Source of the DNA: CAZCAC01 sp964496575
GTDB taxonomy: Bacteria; Planctomycetota; UBA1135; GCA-002686595
Reading direction: 5' to 3'
NCBI GenBank assembly: GCA_964496575.1
Contig: CAZCAC010000021.1
Location: forward strand, 1-64,000
DNA length: 64,000 nt
In this document: piece after piece, positions 1-8,795 of the stretch
How positions within the stretch are numbered: the stretch's first letter is position 1
Layout: each line of letters starts with the position of its first letter
Translations under genes and position numbers: made by a program
Notes under the pieces: model-generated
Databases searched by the model: none
What the model was told of the DNA's origin: nothing
Seen by the model: the letters and a program-made list of their open reading frames with translations, nothing else

Positions 1-446
1 ACAAGAAGATCGTGGGCGGCATGCTGAAGCGGGTGCTGCGCGCGCTCGTGGTGATGCGCGTGGAGGGCGTGTGGATCGAGGTGACGCGGCTGGTGGTGCC
101 GACGCACTCGGACGATCCGCGCGACATCCTCGAGATGAGCCGCTGGCTGGTAAGAACGCTGGGACCGGACGTGCCGCTGCACCTCTCGCGCTTCCACCCC
201 TCGTACAAGCTCGGCGGCCTGCCGCCGACGCCGGTCGAGACGCTGGAGCGGGCCTACGAGATCGCCCGCGACGCGGGGCTGCACCACGTCTACGTCGGCA
301 ACGTGCCGCGGCACTCGGGACAGGTCACCTTCTGCCCGAGCTGCGAACGGGAAGTCGTCAGGCGGCGCGGTTACGCGAAGCCCTGGCTCGGGATCGAGGA
401 CGGCCGCTGCGAATGCGGCGAGACGATTGCGGGAGTCTGGTCATGA
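1..446 (+). CDS. amrS: AmmeMemoRadiSam radical SAM protein, C-terminal part (5' end outside window)
   Basis: The reading frame is open at the left edge, so only about 147 C-terminal residues are visible. They match the end of the radical SAM member of the AmmeMemoRadiSam system: a WIEVTRLVVP strand, then a segment with H-x-S-R-F-H-P and PPTPVETLERA, then YVGNVPRH-G and a C-terminal zinc-ribbon-like pair of Cys motifs (CPSC and CEC). The CxxxCxxC cluster site that would hold the [4Fe-4S] lies upstream and cannot be checked. The stop overlaps the next gene's start (ATGA), so the two are translationally coupled. The biochemical role of this system is not settled. Family assignment is confident; the gene symbol follows family usage. 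Confidence 0.85.
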   Translation, partial: KKIVGGMLKRVLRALVVMRVEGVWIEVTRLVVPTHSDDPRDILEMSRWLVRTLGPDVPLHLSRFHPSYKLGGLPPTPVETLERAYEIARDAGLHHVYVGNVPRHSGQVTFCPSCEREVVRRRGYAKPWLGIEDGRCECGETIAGVWS

Positions 447-2053
447 TTGGGGATGGAGCTCCGAACGAGAACAGCCGGGTTGCGAACCTGATCCGTGTCG
501 CGCTGATCGGCATCGCGCTGCTTCTCTTCGCCGGCCTGCTCGCCATGCTGGTGTGGTGGGGCAAGGACTGGCGGAAGGACGAGGCGCCCGCCGAGGAACC
601 GATCGCCGAAGTGGAGGAGGAGATCGAGCCGGCTCCGGCGACGCCCGAGCGGCCTGCAATCGCGCTCCGCGCCGGCCCACGAGAGGTGCGCCCCACCTCC
701 GTCGCGGGGAGCTTCTACCCCGGCGACGAGGCTAGCCTCTACGCCGAGGTCGAGCGCTACCTCGCCACGGCCCCGAACCTCGGTCTGCGTGGCGTCCGCG
801 CCATCCTCGTGCCGCATGCGGGCTACCGCTACAGCGCCGAGGTCGCCGCGGCGAGCTTCCGCGAAATCTCCCCCGACTTCCAGCGCGTCTTCATCCTCGC
901 CGCCAACCACAACGGTCGGGCGCGGATCGACGGACCGTCGATCCTCGGCGTGACCCACTACGCCGTGCCCGGCGCCGAGGTGCCGCTGGACGCGGTGGCC
1001 GACGAGCTGATGGAGCACGAGCTCTTCGAGGAGGTGCCCGAGGCGCACGGCCAGCACATGATCGAGCTCGAGCTCCCCTTCCTCCACTACCTGCGCGGGC
1101 GCCCCGATCCTCCCGACTACACCATCGTGCCGATGATCGTCGGCCGCATGGGGCTCGACCGCGCCGAGGCGTTGGCCGAGGAGCTCGATCGATACGTCGA
1201 GCAGGGCACGCTCTTCGTCTTCAGCGTCGACCTCTCGCACTTCTACGACGACGCGACCGCCCGCCGCCTCGACAACGACTCGATCCAAGCGGTGCTCGCC
1301 GGCGACCTCGAAGCGCTCGGGCGGGTCATCACCGATGGCAATCATGTACTGCAGGCGATGGTCTCCCTCGCGCGCCGCCGCGGTTGGGAGCCGACCTTCC
1401 TGATGGCGCGAAACTCCGGCGACGTCAGCGGCGATCGGTCGCGCGTCGTCGGTTACGCTTCGATCGTGTTCCACGAACCCTTCGCGCTCACCGAGGAGGA
1501 GCAGCGTGCGCTCCTCACCTTCGCCCGCAGGACCGTCGAGCTCCAGGTACGCAAGGACCACGCGCCGGAGGCCGACGAGACCTGGATCGAGACGCACCCG
1601 ATCTTCCGCACGCCGCGCGGCGTCTTCGTCACGCTGAAGAAGGACGGTCGCCTGCGCGGCTGCATCGGCCAGCTGACCCCCACCGGCCCGCTGCACGCCG
1701 CCGTGCGCGACGCGGCGATCGGCGCGGCGGTGCGCGACAGCCGCTTCCCTCCCGTGCGAGAAGCGGAGCTCGCCGAGCTCTCGTACTCGATCTCGATCCT
1801 CGGACCGCCCAGCCGGGTCGAGGTCGAGTCCCCGGAACAGTACCTCGAGGTGCTGCGCCCGAAAATCGACGGCGTGATCCTGGTCCATGAGGGTCGCCGC
1901 TCGACCTTCCTGCCGCAGGTCTGGGAAGACCTCTCCGATCCCGAGGAGTTCCTCACCCGCCTCTGCCTCAAGCAGAATTCGCCCCCGGACGCCTGGCGGT
2001 CGCCGGAGACGGCAGTCTACCGCTACGGTGCGTTCGTCTTCGGAGCGGATTAG
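443..2053 (+). CDS. Membrane-anchored Memo-AMMECR1 fusion (AmmeMemoRadiSam proteins B and A in one chain)
   Basis: The protein has 536 residues. I start it at the ATG that overlaps the previous stop (ATGA); longer readings run antisense-like through the upstream gene. Residues about 18-39 form one transmembrane helix, followed by an acidic/proline linker to about residue 80. Residues about 83-365 are a Memo domain (REVRPTSVAGSFYPGD, VPHAGYRYS, AANHNG, HGQHMIELELPFL, SVDLSHFYD), with the His/Asp residues expected around the Memo metal pocket. Residues about 370-536 are an AMMECR1 domain (FVTLKKDGRLRGCIG, SRFPPV). In most genomes Memo and AMMECR1 are separate genes. Here they are joined and tethered to the membrane, placing both probably on the outer face, although the topology is inferred. 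Function remains unknown. Confidence 0.9.
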   Translation: MIGDGAPNENSRVANLIRVALIGIALLLFAGLLAMLVWWGKDWRKDEAPAEEPIAEVEEEIEPAPATPERPAIALRAGPREVRPTSVAGSFYPGDEASLYAEVERYLATAPNLGLRGVRAILVPHAGYRYSAEVAAASFREISPDFQRVFILAANHNGRARIDGPSILGVTHYAVPGAEVPLDAVADELMEHELFEEVPEAHGQHMIELELPFLHYLRGRPDPPDYTIVPMIVGRMGLDRAEALAEELDRYVEQGTLFVFSVDLSHFYDDATARRLDNDSIQAVLAGDLEALGRVITDGNHVLQAMVSLARRRGWEPTFLMARNSGDVSGDRSRVVGYASIVFHEPFALTEEEQRALLTFARRTVELQVRKDHAPEADETWIETHPIFRTPRGVFVTLKKDGRLRGCIGQLTPTGPLHAAVRDAAIGAAVRDSRFPPVREAELAELSYSISILGPPSRVEVESPEQYLEVLRPKIDGVILVHEGRRSTFLPQVWEDLSDPEEFLTRLCLKQNSPPDAWRSPETAVYRYGAFVFGAD

Positions 2054-2062
2054 GCGAAGAAG

Positions 2063-2080
2063 TAGCGCTCGGGAACGCTA
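2063..2080. terminator. Small hairpin between convergent genes
   Basis: TAGCG (2063-2067) and CGCTA (2076-2080) form a 5-bp stem with an 8-nt loop. It lies between two converging genes and takes in the stop codon of the minus-strand one. There is no T-run on either side, so a terminator role is only a guess from position. Confidence 0.25.
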
Positions 2081-3199
2081 GAAATCCCACCCCAACCCGA
2101 CGGAGAGCCGCAGGTCGTCGGGGCTCGGCACCACGCCATGCTCGTCGGCCTTGGGCTTGTTGACCCGATCCCAGGCGAACGTGACGTCGAGGTCGAACGA
2201 TCCGATCAGGTCGAGGGAAAGGATCAGGGCCAGGTGGTGGTTGTACTCGTCGGTACCGGGCATCGGCACGGTGATGTTGTAGTCGAGCTTCGTCTCGATA
2301 TCCGGCGTGATGTCCCAGTCCACGGTGGTGGAAAAGAGACCCGCGAGGGAATCTTCGGTGGACTTCTCTCCACCGCCCACCGAGGAGTGAATCGTGTACT
2401 GATACGCGGGGCCTCCGCCGATCTCCCACGAGACGGTGTTCTGGTCCAGGAGGTCGTAGCCGAAACCCGCGGAGGGAGTGAGTCGAAGATCGATGTTCGA
2501 GAAGGGATCTCGCGAGGCCGTGACGCTGACCGGCGTGACGAAGAGGCGGCGGGAGAGGAAGAAGTCGAGGCGGGAGCTGAGGCGGTGGTTGTTCGTCGTC
2601 TCGATCCCCTTCGTCCGGCCGAACGCGCCGCTGTAGGTCGAGTCCCAGCGCGACACCGCGGTCTCGCGCCTGGTAAAGCCGTACGCCGAGAAGTCGGTCT
2701 GAGACGTGTTACCCCGCCTCCCGGTCAGTCCCAGGCTCAGCTTGCCGGACCAGTAGTTCGCCTCCGAGGGCTGCCCCGGGATGATCGCGACCACCTGTGA
2801 CCGTCTCAGCACCACGGTCTCCGCGCCGCCGAGGACCACCTCCCCCTCCTTGATGTGCAGCGTCCCCTCTCGGGACTTCCGTCCTTCGATGAGGACCGTG
2901 CACATCCTCGGAGCGCGCACCTCCACGACGTCGTCGAGATCGAAGCTCAGCTCGTCGAGCTCGTCACTGTCGAATTCGAGCTTGCCGTCACGCACGCGGA
3001 GGAACTCTCCCTTCAGCCACTCGCCCGAGTCGAGCTTGATCCAGTCGAAGTCGTCCGGCTGCGGCTCCGGGGGCTCGAATGGCGGCGAGGTGGCGGTGGG
3101 CTCCTGTACGTCAGGCTCGGCGACCTCGGGCGAGATCCCCGCGCACGAGGCGACCAGGAGGAAGACCAGGGCGGTGAGGGGGATCGGGGGTCCGAGCAT
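2078..3199 (-). CDS. DUF481-type outer-membrane beta-barrel lipoprotein
   Basis: The protein has 373 residues, started at the ATG that gives a clean lipoprotein signal (hydrophobic stretch, then VASC-A lipobox, Cys at about residue 18). After a proline-rich linker, residues about 50-130 resemble a small beta domain (WLKGEFLRVRDGKLEFDSDEL). The rest is a DUF481/YdiY-like barrel: alternating strands such as GKLSLGLTGRRGNTSQTDFSAYG and an aromatic C-terminal end (GLGWDF) typical of outer-membrane insertion signals. The family is loosely described as salt-induced outer-membrane protein; no substrate can be read from the sequence. It is convergent with the Memo-AMMECR1 gene. Confidence 0.75.
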   Translation of the reverse strand: MLGPPIPLTALVFLLVASCAGISPEVAEPDVQEPTATSPPFEPPEPQPDDFDWIKLDSGEWLKGEFLRVRDGKLEFDSDELDELSFDLDDVVEVRAPRMCTVLIEGRKSREGTLHIKEGEVVLGGAETVVLRRSQVVAIIPGQPSEANYWSGKLSLGLTGRRGNTSQTDFSAYGFTRRETAVSRWDSTYSGAFGRTKGIETTNNHRLSSRLDFFLSRRLFVTPVSVTASRDPFSNIDLRLTPSAGFGYDLLDQNTVSWEIGGGPAYQYTIHSSVGGGEKSTEDSLAGLFSTTVDWDITPDIETKLDYNITVPMPGTDEYNHHLALILSLDLIGSFDLDVTFAWDRVNKPKADEHGVVPSPDDLRLSVGLGWDF

Positions 3200-3352
3200 G
3201 AGCCGAGAATGTACGCGACGGTTCGGGGCTGCGCCAATAGAGCGGTTCCCCCGGAGAACACGGCCCGAGCCGGCCGAGATCGGAGCGCGGAGGTGACCAC
3301 GGCGAGGACCGGGCAGTAGACTGGCGCCCCCTTCGCCCCCACCCCCACCGCG

Positions 3353-4057
3353 ATGCGCCTTCTCCTCAGCTTGCTGCTCCTCGCCGGTCTCGCCTCGTGC
3401 CGGCACACGCGGCAGGACCGCTACGACCCGTACGAGCCGTACCAGACCCCCTACTCCGGCACCGACCTGGCTCCCGGACAGGTCATCGCACAAGGGATGC
3501 TCGGGGCGAGTCTGCTCGAGGACGTCTCGCGAACCGGCGGCAAGTACCCCCCCGTGACTGAATCCGGCGACCTCGAGCGGCTCCCGATGATCGCCGGCTC
3601 CTTCCAGTGGCCGATGTGGGGGGAGCGAATCGACGCCGGGCTGGAGGCCGGCGGCTCACTCGGGTTCAGGACCGGCGCTGGGTATTTCCGGGCCGGAGGG
3701 AGCGGGCTTCAGGTCGCCCTGGAGATCGACATGTACATCTTCGATCTCTTCGGCGGTCCCTTCGTCAGCACCTCGCTCGGCGACAAGGTCCGGATCTGGG
3801 GCGGCGCGGGTCCCCTGATGCAGTTCGTCAACTACAGCCAGGACGGCACGGAGGGCGACAACGACATCTCGGCGAGCAGCACGGGGTTCGGCACCGGCTG
3901 GTACGTCCGCACCGGGATCGACCTGATGGCGACGAGATCGATGATGGTCGGGATCGGTGCGCGATGGGTGGACTCGCGCACCTCCCTGGGAAGCGGGCTG
4001 GGCAACCTGGACATGCAGGGTACCCAGCTCTACGTGGCGTTCACCTCGGGCTTCTGA
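3353..4057 (+). CDS. Small outer-membrane lipoprotein, beta-barrel-like
   Basis: The protein has 234 residues with a short signal sequence and a lipobox (LASC, Cys at about residue 16). The body is made of Gly-rich amphipathic strands (LEAGGSLGFRTGAGYFRAGG, GTGWYVRTGIDLMATRSM) and ends in aromatic Phe (YVAFTSGF), as many outer-membrane barrels do. I do not recognise a named family. It is divergent from the DUF481 gene (152-nt gap) and ends 15 nt from the convergent FadL-like gene, so three envelope barrels sit side by side. Confidence 0.6.
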   Translation: MRLLLSLLLLAGLASCRHTRQDRYDPYEPYQTPYSGTDLAPGQVIAQGMLGASLLEDVSRTGGKYPPVTESGDLERLPMIAGSFQWPMWGERIDAGLEAGGSLGFRTGAGYFRAGGSGLQVALEIDMYIFDLFGGPFVSTSLGDKVRIWGGAGPLMQFVNYSQDGTEGDNDISASSTGFGTGWYVRTGIDLMATRSMMVGIGARWVDSRTSLGSGLGNLDMQGTQLYVAFTSGF

Positions 4058-4072
4058 CGCCCGCGGCGAGGT

Positions 4073-5362
4073 TCAGAAGGAGAGCCGGAAGCCGACGAGG
4101 AAGGAGTCGCTGGAGAGCGAGTTCTTCACCGAGGTCCCGGGAACCGAATTCCCCGTCGCCGGGTCCACCATCGGGCCTTCGATCGAGTTCTCGAAGCCGT
4201 GCCGGTAGCCGAAGTCGAGGCAGGTGTTCTCGGTGAAGCAGTGGCCGATACCGAGGCTCAGGTGGTGCTGGATCACCGCCGGCGCGGGGATGTTGTAGGT
4301 GGAGGTGGCGTCGGGAATCGGGTTCTCGTTGAAGGAATAGCCGATCCGTCCCTGCCAGTGCTCCGAGAAACGGTACTGGGCGCCGACCGCCAGGACGAGG
4401 ATGCTGTCCCAGCCGAAGCCGTTGACGGAGAAGTCCGGGTTGAACTTCGCCGTGTCGAAGCCGTTCGTGTTTGCGTAGTCGATGTAGCGCACGTCCGCGG
4501 CCAGCTTGAGATCATCTTCCCCGGAGTACCCGACTCCCAAAGAGGTGATGGCGGGGAAGTCCATGTCGAAGGAGAGCGGGCGGTAGCCACCGCTCGCGTC
4601 GGTCGAGTTGAACTTGAACTTGTCGAAGTCCTGGGTGGTCTTGTGCGAGAGGCCCGCGCTGAAGCCGTTCTCGTTCTGGTAGTACAAACCGACCTGGGCG
4701 CCGAACCCCCAGGTCTTGGCGGCGGAACGTCCATCGGGGTAGGTGCCGTCGCCATTGGGCGATGAGAAGCTGGCGGGGTTGATCGCCAGCTGCGCCTGGT
4801 TGACCGTGGGAGCGACGCCGACCGACCAGTGGTCGTCGAGCTTGTAGGCGAACGTCGGCGCGATCTGCAGCATCTGGAACTGGGAGTAGATCGAGCCGAA
4901 GCCGTTCGGCGGCGGCATCAGGATGGGGTTGGAGCTCGAGGCGGCGTAGTCCACACCGAATCCACTGAGTCCGTAGGCTCCGAGGCCGAAGACCCACCTG
5001 GAGTTGGGGAAGTTGAAGACGAAACCGAAGCTCGGAATCGGCGAGTCACCAGCATCGCTGGAGGAGGAGCCCGACATCGGGCCCGGGGAGGTGATCGACG
5101 ATTGCACGGTGGCGTCGGGTATCAGGAGCTCGAACCCGAAGGTGAACTCGTTGTGACCGAGTCCGGCGATCGAGGCGGAGTTCCAGTGCAGCGCACCGGA
5201 GGCGTCCACTGCCACCCCCGTCGCAGCGCCGCCCATCGACTGGTTGACCGGGCCGACGCCGTTCAGAACGTGACCCATCTGGGCGTGTGAGACAGCACCC
5301 ACCGCGATCAGGGCAGCGAGGGTGCTGAGGAGCCTTCGAACTGAGAACTGAGTAGCTTGCAT
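4073..5362 (-). CDS. FadL/OmpP1-family outer-membrane transporter
   Basis: The protein has 429 residues with a cleavable signal peptide (about residues 1-27, ending SHAQ). The mature N-terminus contains the family hallmark of the FadL hatch region: GVGPVNQSMGGAATGVAVDASGALHWNSASIAGL, a variant of the G-A-x-D/N-x-x-A-x-x-x-N-P-A pattern. The remainder is long beta strands of a 14-strand barrel ending in Phe (FRLSF). FadL proteins pass hydrophobic molecules such as long-chain fatty acids or aromatic hydrocarbons; the substrate here is unknown. A GAGGAA ribosome-binding site lies about 7 nt before the ATG. Confidence 0.85.
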   Translation of the reverse strand: MQATQFSVRRLLSTLAALIAVGAVSHAQMGHVLNGVGPVNQSMGGAATGVAVDASGALHWNSASIAGLGHNEFTFGFELLIPDATVQSSITSPGPMSGSSSSDAGDSPIPSFGFVFNFPNSRWVFGLGAYGLSGFGVDYAASSSNPILMPPPNGFGSIYSQFQMLQIAPTFAYKLDDHWSVGVAPTVNQAQLAINPASFSSPNGDGTYPDGRSAAKTWGFGAQVGLYYQNENGFSAGLSHKTTQDFDKFKFNSTDASGGYRPLSFDMDFPAITSLGVGYSGEDDLKLAADVRYIDYANTNGFDTAKFNPDFSVNGFGWDSILVLAVGAQYRFSEHWQGRIGYSFNENPIPDATSTYNIPAPAVIQHHLSLGIGHCFTENTCLDFGYRHGFENSIEGPMVDPATGNSVPGTSVKNSLSSDSFLVGFRLSF

Positions 5363-5590
5363 GAATCGTTCCTCGTCTCGACACCGAGCAGGCCGGCGGT
5401 TCGGCTCGACCTGTGGGAGAATCCCGGTGTCTCGGTAGTGCTGGGCTGTTGGGGGAATGTGGTTTCAGGGCACGACGGGGCGCGGGACCGGGCCATGAAC
5501 CCGGGTCACCGCAGCGTGGGGATCACGTGTCACCGTCATGTCGTTCGATGGGGAGCAGGAGGTGTCTCGGCGACGCCGATCGAGGCGGAG

Positions 5591-6748
5591 TCACGAGCAC
5601 CCCTTGCTCTTCTTCTTGGTGCGCTTCGGGGGCGCTTTCTTCTGGGTGGGGGGAGGCGGTGCCGCACCGTCGAATGCGCTCTCTCCGCTCATCAGCAGCC
5701 GGAAGGCCGCGGCGTTCGACGAGGGCGCGGACTCGTCGAGGACGCGTTGCTGGAAGCCGTGTGTTCCGCCGTCGAGGTAGACGGCCTCGTGGCCGCTCAT
5801 GCGCAGCGAGGCCGCGACCTCGCGCGCCGATCCGGTGTCGTCCTCGTCGGCGATGACGATCACCCGGTCCTTGGGCAGATCGGGGCGCCGGCGGAGGTCG
5901 ATCAGGACGTCCTGCTCGATCGGGAAGGCACCGGGCAGGACGGGCTCGGCACCCTCGGGCCGCAGGTCGATCAGCATGAAGTTGGAACGCCCCTCGACCG
6001 TCCAGCCAGCGACTTCCAGCGCCCCGACTCCGGGGACGTTGCCGTAGTCGCCTCGCGAGGGCATCGGTCGCGCTTCGCCGGGTCCGGCGAACTGCACCAC
6101 GGCGGCGACGACTCCGCCGGTGACGATCGCGGTCACGCCGCGCCACGCCTTCCGCGGCAGGACTTCGCCTCGCGCCTTGCGTTCGAAGTACCCGATGGCG
6201 GAGAAGGCGCCGAACGCGACCATGACGACCCCGAAGACGATCAGGCCGGTGGGAATCCCCGACCACTGCGGGAGGGTGAGCTCACCGAAGTAGCCGGCGC
6301 TGTAGAGCCCGCTCCACAGCGGGTATCCCTCTTCGAAGATCCCGATACCGAGCAAGATGCCGCCCATGGCGACGAGCGCGTCGAGCCGACCGCTGACGAT
6401 CCCGACGACCGAGGTCCCGGGACAGTATCCGGAGGTGACGAAGCCGATCCCCAGGAGAAGGCCGCCGAAGATCTGGCTCCACAGATAGGTCGACAGGAAG
6501 GCGATGCGATCCATCGCCACCATCCCCAGTCCGTCGAGCGCGTACAGGCCCACCATCGCGGTGACGATTGCCGAGAACATCACCTTCAGGACGCGCCAGT
6601 CGCGGCCGTAGAAGATGCCGGCGAGGATCTTGCTGCTGCCGAAGCCACCCTTCTCGAGCATGAAGCCGAAGCCGATGCCGATCAGGAGCGAGACGATCAG
6701 GCTCGTGTCGAGCGAGAGCTCGTGGAAGGCGTTGAGGGGGAAGTTCAT
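5591..6748 (-). CDS. YeeE/YedE-family transporter half with C-terminal rhodanese-like domain
   Basis: The protein has 385 residues, started at the ATG overlapping the previous gene's stop (TCAT on the plus strand). Residues about 10-240 carry several membrane helices and the family motif GYCPGTSVVG, whose Cys is implicated in thiosulfate relay in characterised YeeE proteins. Residues about 280-350 look like a rhodanese fold (FMLIDLRPEG, YLDGGTHGF). The active-site loop reads IADEDDTGSA where a working rhodanese has C-x-x-G-x-R-S, so the catalytic Cys is missing. The C-terminal tail is rich in Lys and Pro and ends KSKGCS. It is the last gene of the sulfur operon and probably pairs with the next half-transporter to move sulfur species. 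Confidence 0.8.
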   Translation of the reverse strand: MNFPLNAFHELSLDTSLIVSLLIGIGFGFMLEKGGFGSSKILAGIFYGRDWRVLKVMFSAIVTAMVGLYALDGLGMVAMDRIAFLSTYLWSQIFGGLLLGIGFVTSGYCPGTSVVGIVSGRLDALVAMGGILLGIGIFEEGYPLWSGLYSAGYFGELTLPQWSGIPTGLIVFGVVMVAFGAFSAIGYFERKARGEVLPRKAWRGVTAIVTGGVVAAVVQFAGPGEARPMPSRGDYGNVPGVGALEVAGWTVEGRSNFMLIDLRPEGAEPVLPGAFPIEQDVLIDLRRRPDLPKDRVIVIADEDDTGSAREVAASLRMSGHEAVYLDGGTHGFQQRVLDESAPSSNAAAFRLLMSGESAFDGAAPPPPTQKKAPPKRTKKKSKGCS

Positions 6749-7269
6749 TGCCACTGCCTCCTGACGAACCAGGCGAAGCCGAAGCCGCCGGCGAAGACGC
6801 ACATCATGAAGGCCCAGCTGCCGAGCGCGAGCATCGCGCCTCCGGAGAGGGCCTGACCGCTGGTGCAACCGCGCGCCAGCCGCGCGGCGAAGCCCATCGC
6901 GATGCCGCCGAGCAGCGCCATCGCCAGCCGTCGCCATTTGGTCGCCGTGGAACCGCGCTCGACGGTGCCCAGGGGCTGGATGCGCCGGCCGCTCAGCGCG
7001 CTGATGAAGCCGCCGACGGCGACCCCGATCAGGCCGAAGACCAGACCGTCCTTGAGCAGCGGGACACCCGAGCTCACCAGGTCCCCGGCATGCTCGAGCT
7101 TCTCCACGTGCCCGGGAAAGATGGTGTTCACGATCAGCGCGCCGAAGCGGCCGAAGCCACCCGAGGCGCCGAGACCGTTCCCGGTCACGAGGAACGAGGC
7201 GAGGAGCACCAGCCCCAGCCCGAAGCCGGCGACGTACGGTGACCAGAGGGGTTTGGGATTGTCTTCCAT
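6745..7269 (-). CDS. YeeE/YedE-family transporter half (small)
   Basis: The protein has 174 residues with about four membrane helices and the motif ARGCTSGQALSGGAMLALGSWAF, the second conserved Cys motif of YeeE/YedE proteins. Full-length members contain both Cys motifs on one chain. Here they are split over two overlapping genes (4-nt overlap), which would form a heteromer. It lies 7 nt after the NrfD-like gene in the same operon. Confidence 0.8.
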   Translation of the reverse strand: MEDNPKPLWSPYVAGFGLGLVLLASFLVTGNGLGASGGFGRFGALIVNTIFPGHVEKLEHAGDLVSSGVPLLKDGLVFGLIGVAVGGFISALSGRRIQPLGTVERGSTATKWRRLAMALLGGIAMGFAARLARGCTSGQALSGGAMLALGSWAFMMCVFAGGFGFAWFVRRQWQ

Positions 7270-7276
7270 GTCGAGC

Positions 7277-8230
7277 TCAGAAGCCGATGTCCTGGCCGGC
7301 GTAGACCAGGATGAACCGCAGGGAGAGGCCCCCGATCAGGACCAACGCCGGCGCGACGATCGTCTCGCGCCAGCGGCCCTTGAGAGCCATCGTTTCGATC
7401 AGGAGTGGCGCCGCGAGGCCGACCACGACCACCAGCGTCCAGAAGGCGGCGGCGTACGGGCCGCTGAGGATCATCTCCGCCGCATTGCGCGCGCCTTCGC
7501 CGCTGGTGGAGAGGCCGACGATCCAGAGCGCCAGGAGCACGATCTCGACTCCGATCAAGATCACGTCGAAGCGCACGAGCCGCTCGCGCTCACGGTGGTC
7601 CCGGGACAGCAGTGCACCGAGTGCGGCTCCCGTGGAGAGGCCGCTGATCAGGAAGATCAGCCCGAGGATCGCCGAGTTCCACAGCGGCCGGGCGGCGAAG
7701 GCGGAGAGGAGGATTCCGGTGTAGATGCCGAGCGCCACGCCCAGCACGCCGTTGGCCTTGGCCAGCAGGATCGCGTGACGGTCCGCGAAGCGCTCGAGCG
7801 CGTTCACCAGGGGCAGCTTGCGCAAGCCCTCCACGCCCACCCACTTCGACTTGAGCAACGCGGAGAGGCCGACCAGCCCGCTGGTCGCGAAGACGACGAG
7901 CAGGATCCAGGAGCCCCACGACATCGGCGAGCTCGCCTGGAAGGTGGTGTAGAAGCGGAAGACGTGCAGCTTGTACTCGAGGTCGAGGAACAGCGCCCCC
8001 AGCCCCAGAGCGAGAAGTGGCACGCCGAGCAGCGGCAAGATGCGGCTCGAGGCCGGCATTTCCTCTTCGCGTCGCGCCAGGACCGCGTAGGCGTTGAGGA
8101 CCAGGAGACCGGCGACCAGCCCTCCGAGGAAGAGGTAGATCGGCACCTCCCAGCCCCAGATGTGGATCCCCGGGTCGATGTGAGGGTTCAGCCGGGTGCT
8201 CGTGGCCTCGACGAAGTCGTTCACCTGCAT
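7277..8230 (-). CDS. NrfD/PsrC-like quinone-interacting membrane subunit
   Basis: The protein has 317 residues and about eight to nine membrane helices. It resembles PsrC/NrfD: the start (HIWGWEVPIYLFLGGLVAGLLVL) is the typical first helix of this family, with G-G-L-x-A-G spacing. These proteins exchange electrons between the quinone pool and an FeS/molybdopterin pair on the outside of the membrane. Its neighbours are exactly that pair: the ferredoxin subunit ends 3 nt upstream and the molybdopterin subunit follows. Direction of electron flow (sulfur oxidation or reduction) cannot be read from the sequence. Confidence 0.88.
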   Translation of the reverse strand: MQVNDFVEATSTRLNPHIDPGIHIWGWEVPIYLFLGGLVAGLLVLNAYAVLARREEEMPASSRILPLLGVPLLALGLGALFLDLEYKLHVFRFYTTFQASSPMSWGSWILLVVFATSGLVGLSALLKSKWVGVEGLRKLPLVNALERFADRHAILLAKANGVLGVALGIYTGILLSAFAARPLWNSAILGLIFLISGLSTGAALGALLSRDHRERERLVRFDVILIGVEIVLLALWIVGLSTSGEGARNAAEMILSGPYAAAFWTLVVVVGLAAPLLIETMALKGRWRETIVAPALVLIGGLSLRFILVYAGQDIGF

Positions 8231-8233
8231 CGC

Positions 8234-8794
8234 TCAGATCCTCTCCAGAAGGAAGAAGCGCGGCCGCGTGCCCGCGTCGGTCTTGAACTGTCGGGAGTGC
8301 CGCGAGCGGACCAGCCGGCTGATCTTCGCGTGGGGATCGTCGAGGTCCCCGACGGTGATCGCATCGGTGGGACAGATCGCCTCGCAGGCGGTCGGCTCAC
8401 CCTTGCGCAAGCGGTGGATGCACAGCGTGCTCTTGTCGACGTAGCCGTCGGGGTGCACGTAGCGCGAGTCGTAGGGACAGGCCGCGACGCACGCCTTGCA
8501 GCCGGTGCACTTGTCCCGATCCACCTGCGTGGTCCCCGTCGGGCGGTCGATGTGACTCGCCCCGGTGGGACAGCAGTCGACGCACGGCGGATAGTCGCAG
8601 TGCTGGCACGACTCCGACCAGACCTCGGCGGTCAGGTTGGGGAAGCGTCCCTTGACTTCCTCGAAGATCCAGCGGCGCGAGCACCCCTGCGGGACGTCGT
8701 TCTCGTCGCGGCAGGCGATGACGCAGGCGCTGCAACCGACGCAGGCGACGGCGTCGACGACCATTCCGAATCTGCGTTCCGTTCGACCGGTCAT
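8234..8794 (-). CDS. Four-cluster [4Fe-4S] ferredoxin subunit (PsrB/TtrB-like)
   Basis: The protein has 186 residues with four Cys clusters in the DMSO/polysulfide reductase electron-transfer arrangement: CVGCSACVIAC near the N-terminus, CQHCDYPPCVDCCP in the middle, CTGCKACVAACP after it and CIHRLRKGEPTACEAICP near residue 140. It passes electrons between the catalytic molybdopterin subunit and the NrfD-like membrane subunit. It is separated from the catalytic gene by one base. It has no signal peptide of its own, so it would be exported with the Tat-bearing catalytic subunit. Confidence 0.92.
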   Translation of the reverse strand: MTGRTERRFGMVVDAVACVGCSACVIACRDENDVPQGCSRRWIFEEVKGRFPNLTAEVWSESCQHCDYPPCVDCCPTGASHIDRPTGTTQVDRDKCTGCKACVAACPYDSRYVHPDGYVDKSTLCIHRLRKGEPTACEAICPTDAITVGDLDDPHAKISRLVRSRHSRQFKTDAGTRPRFFLLERI

Positions 8795-8795
8795 C

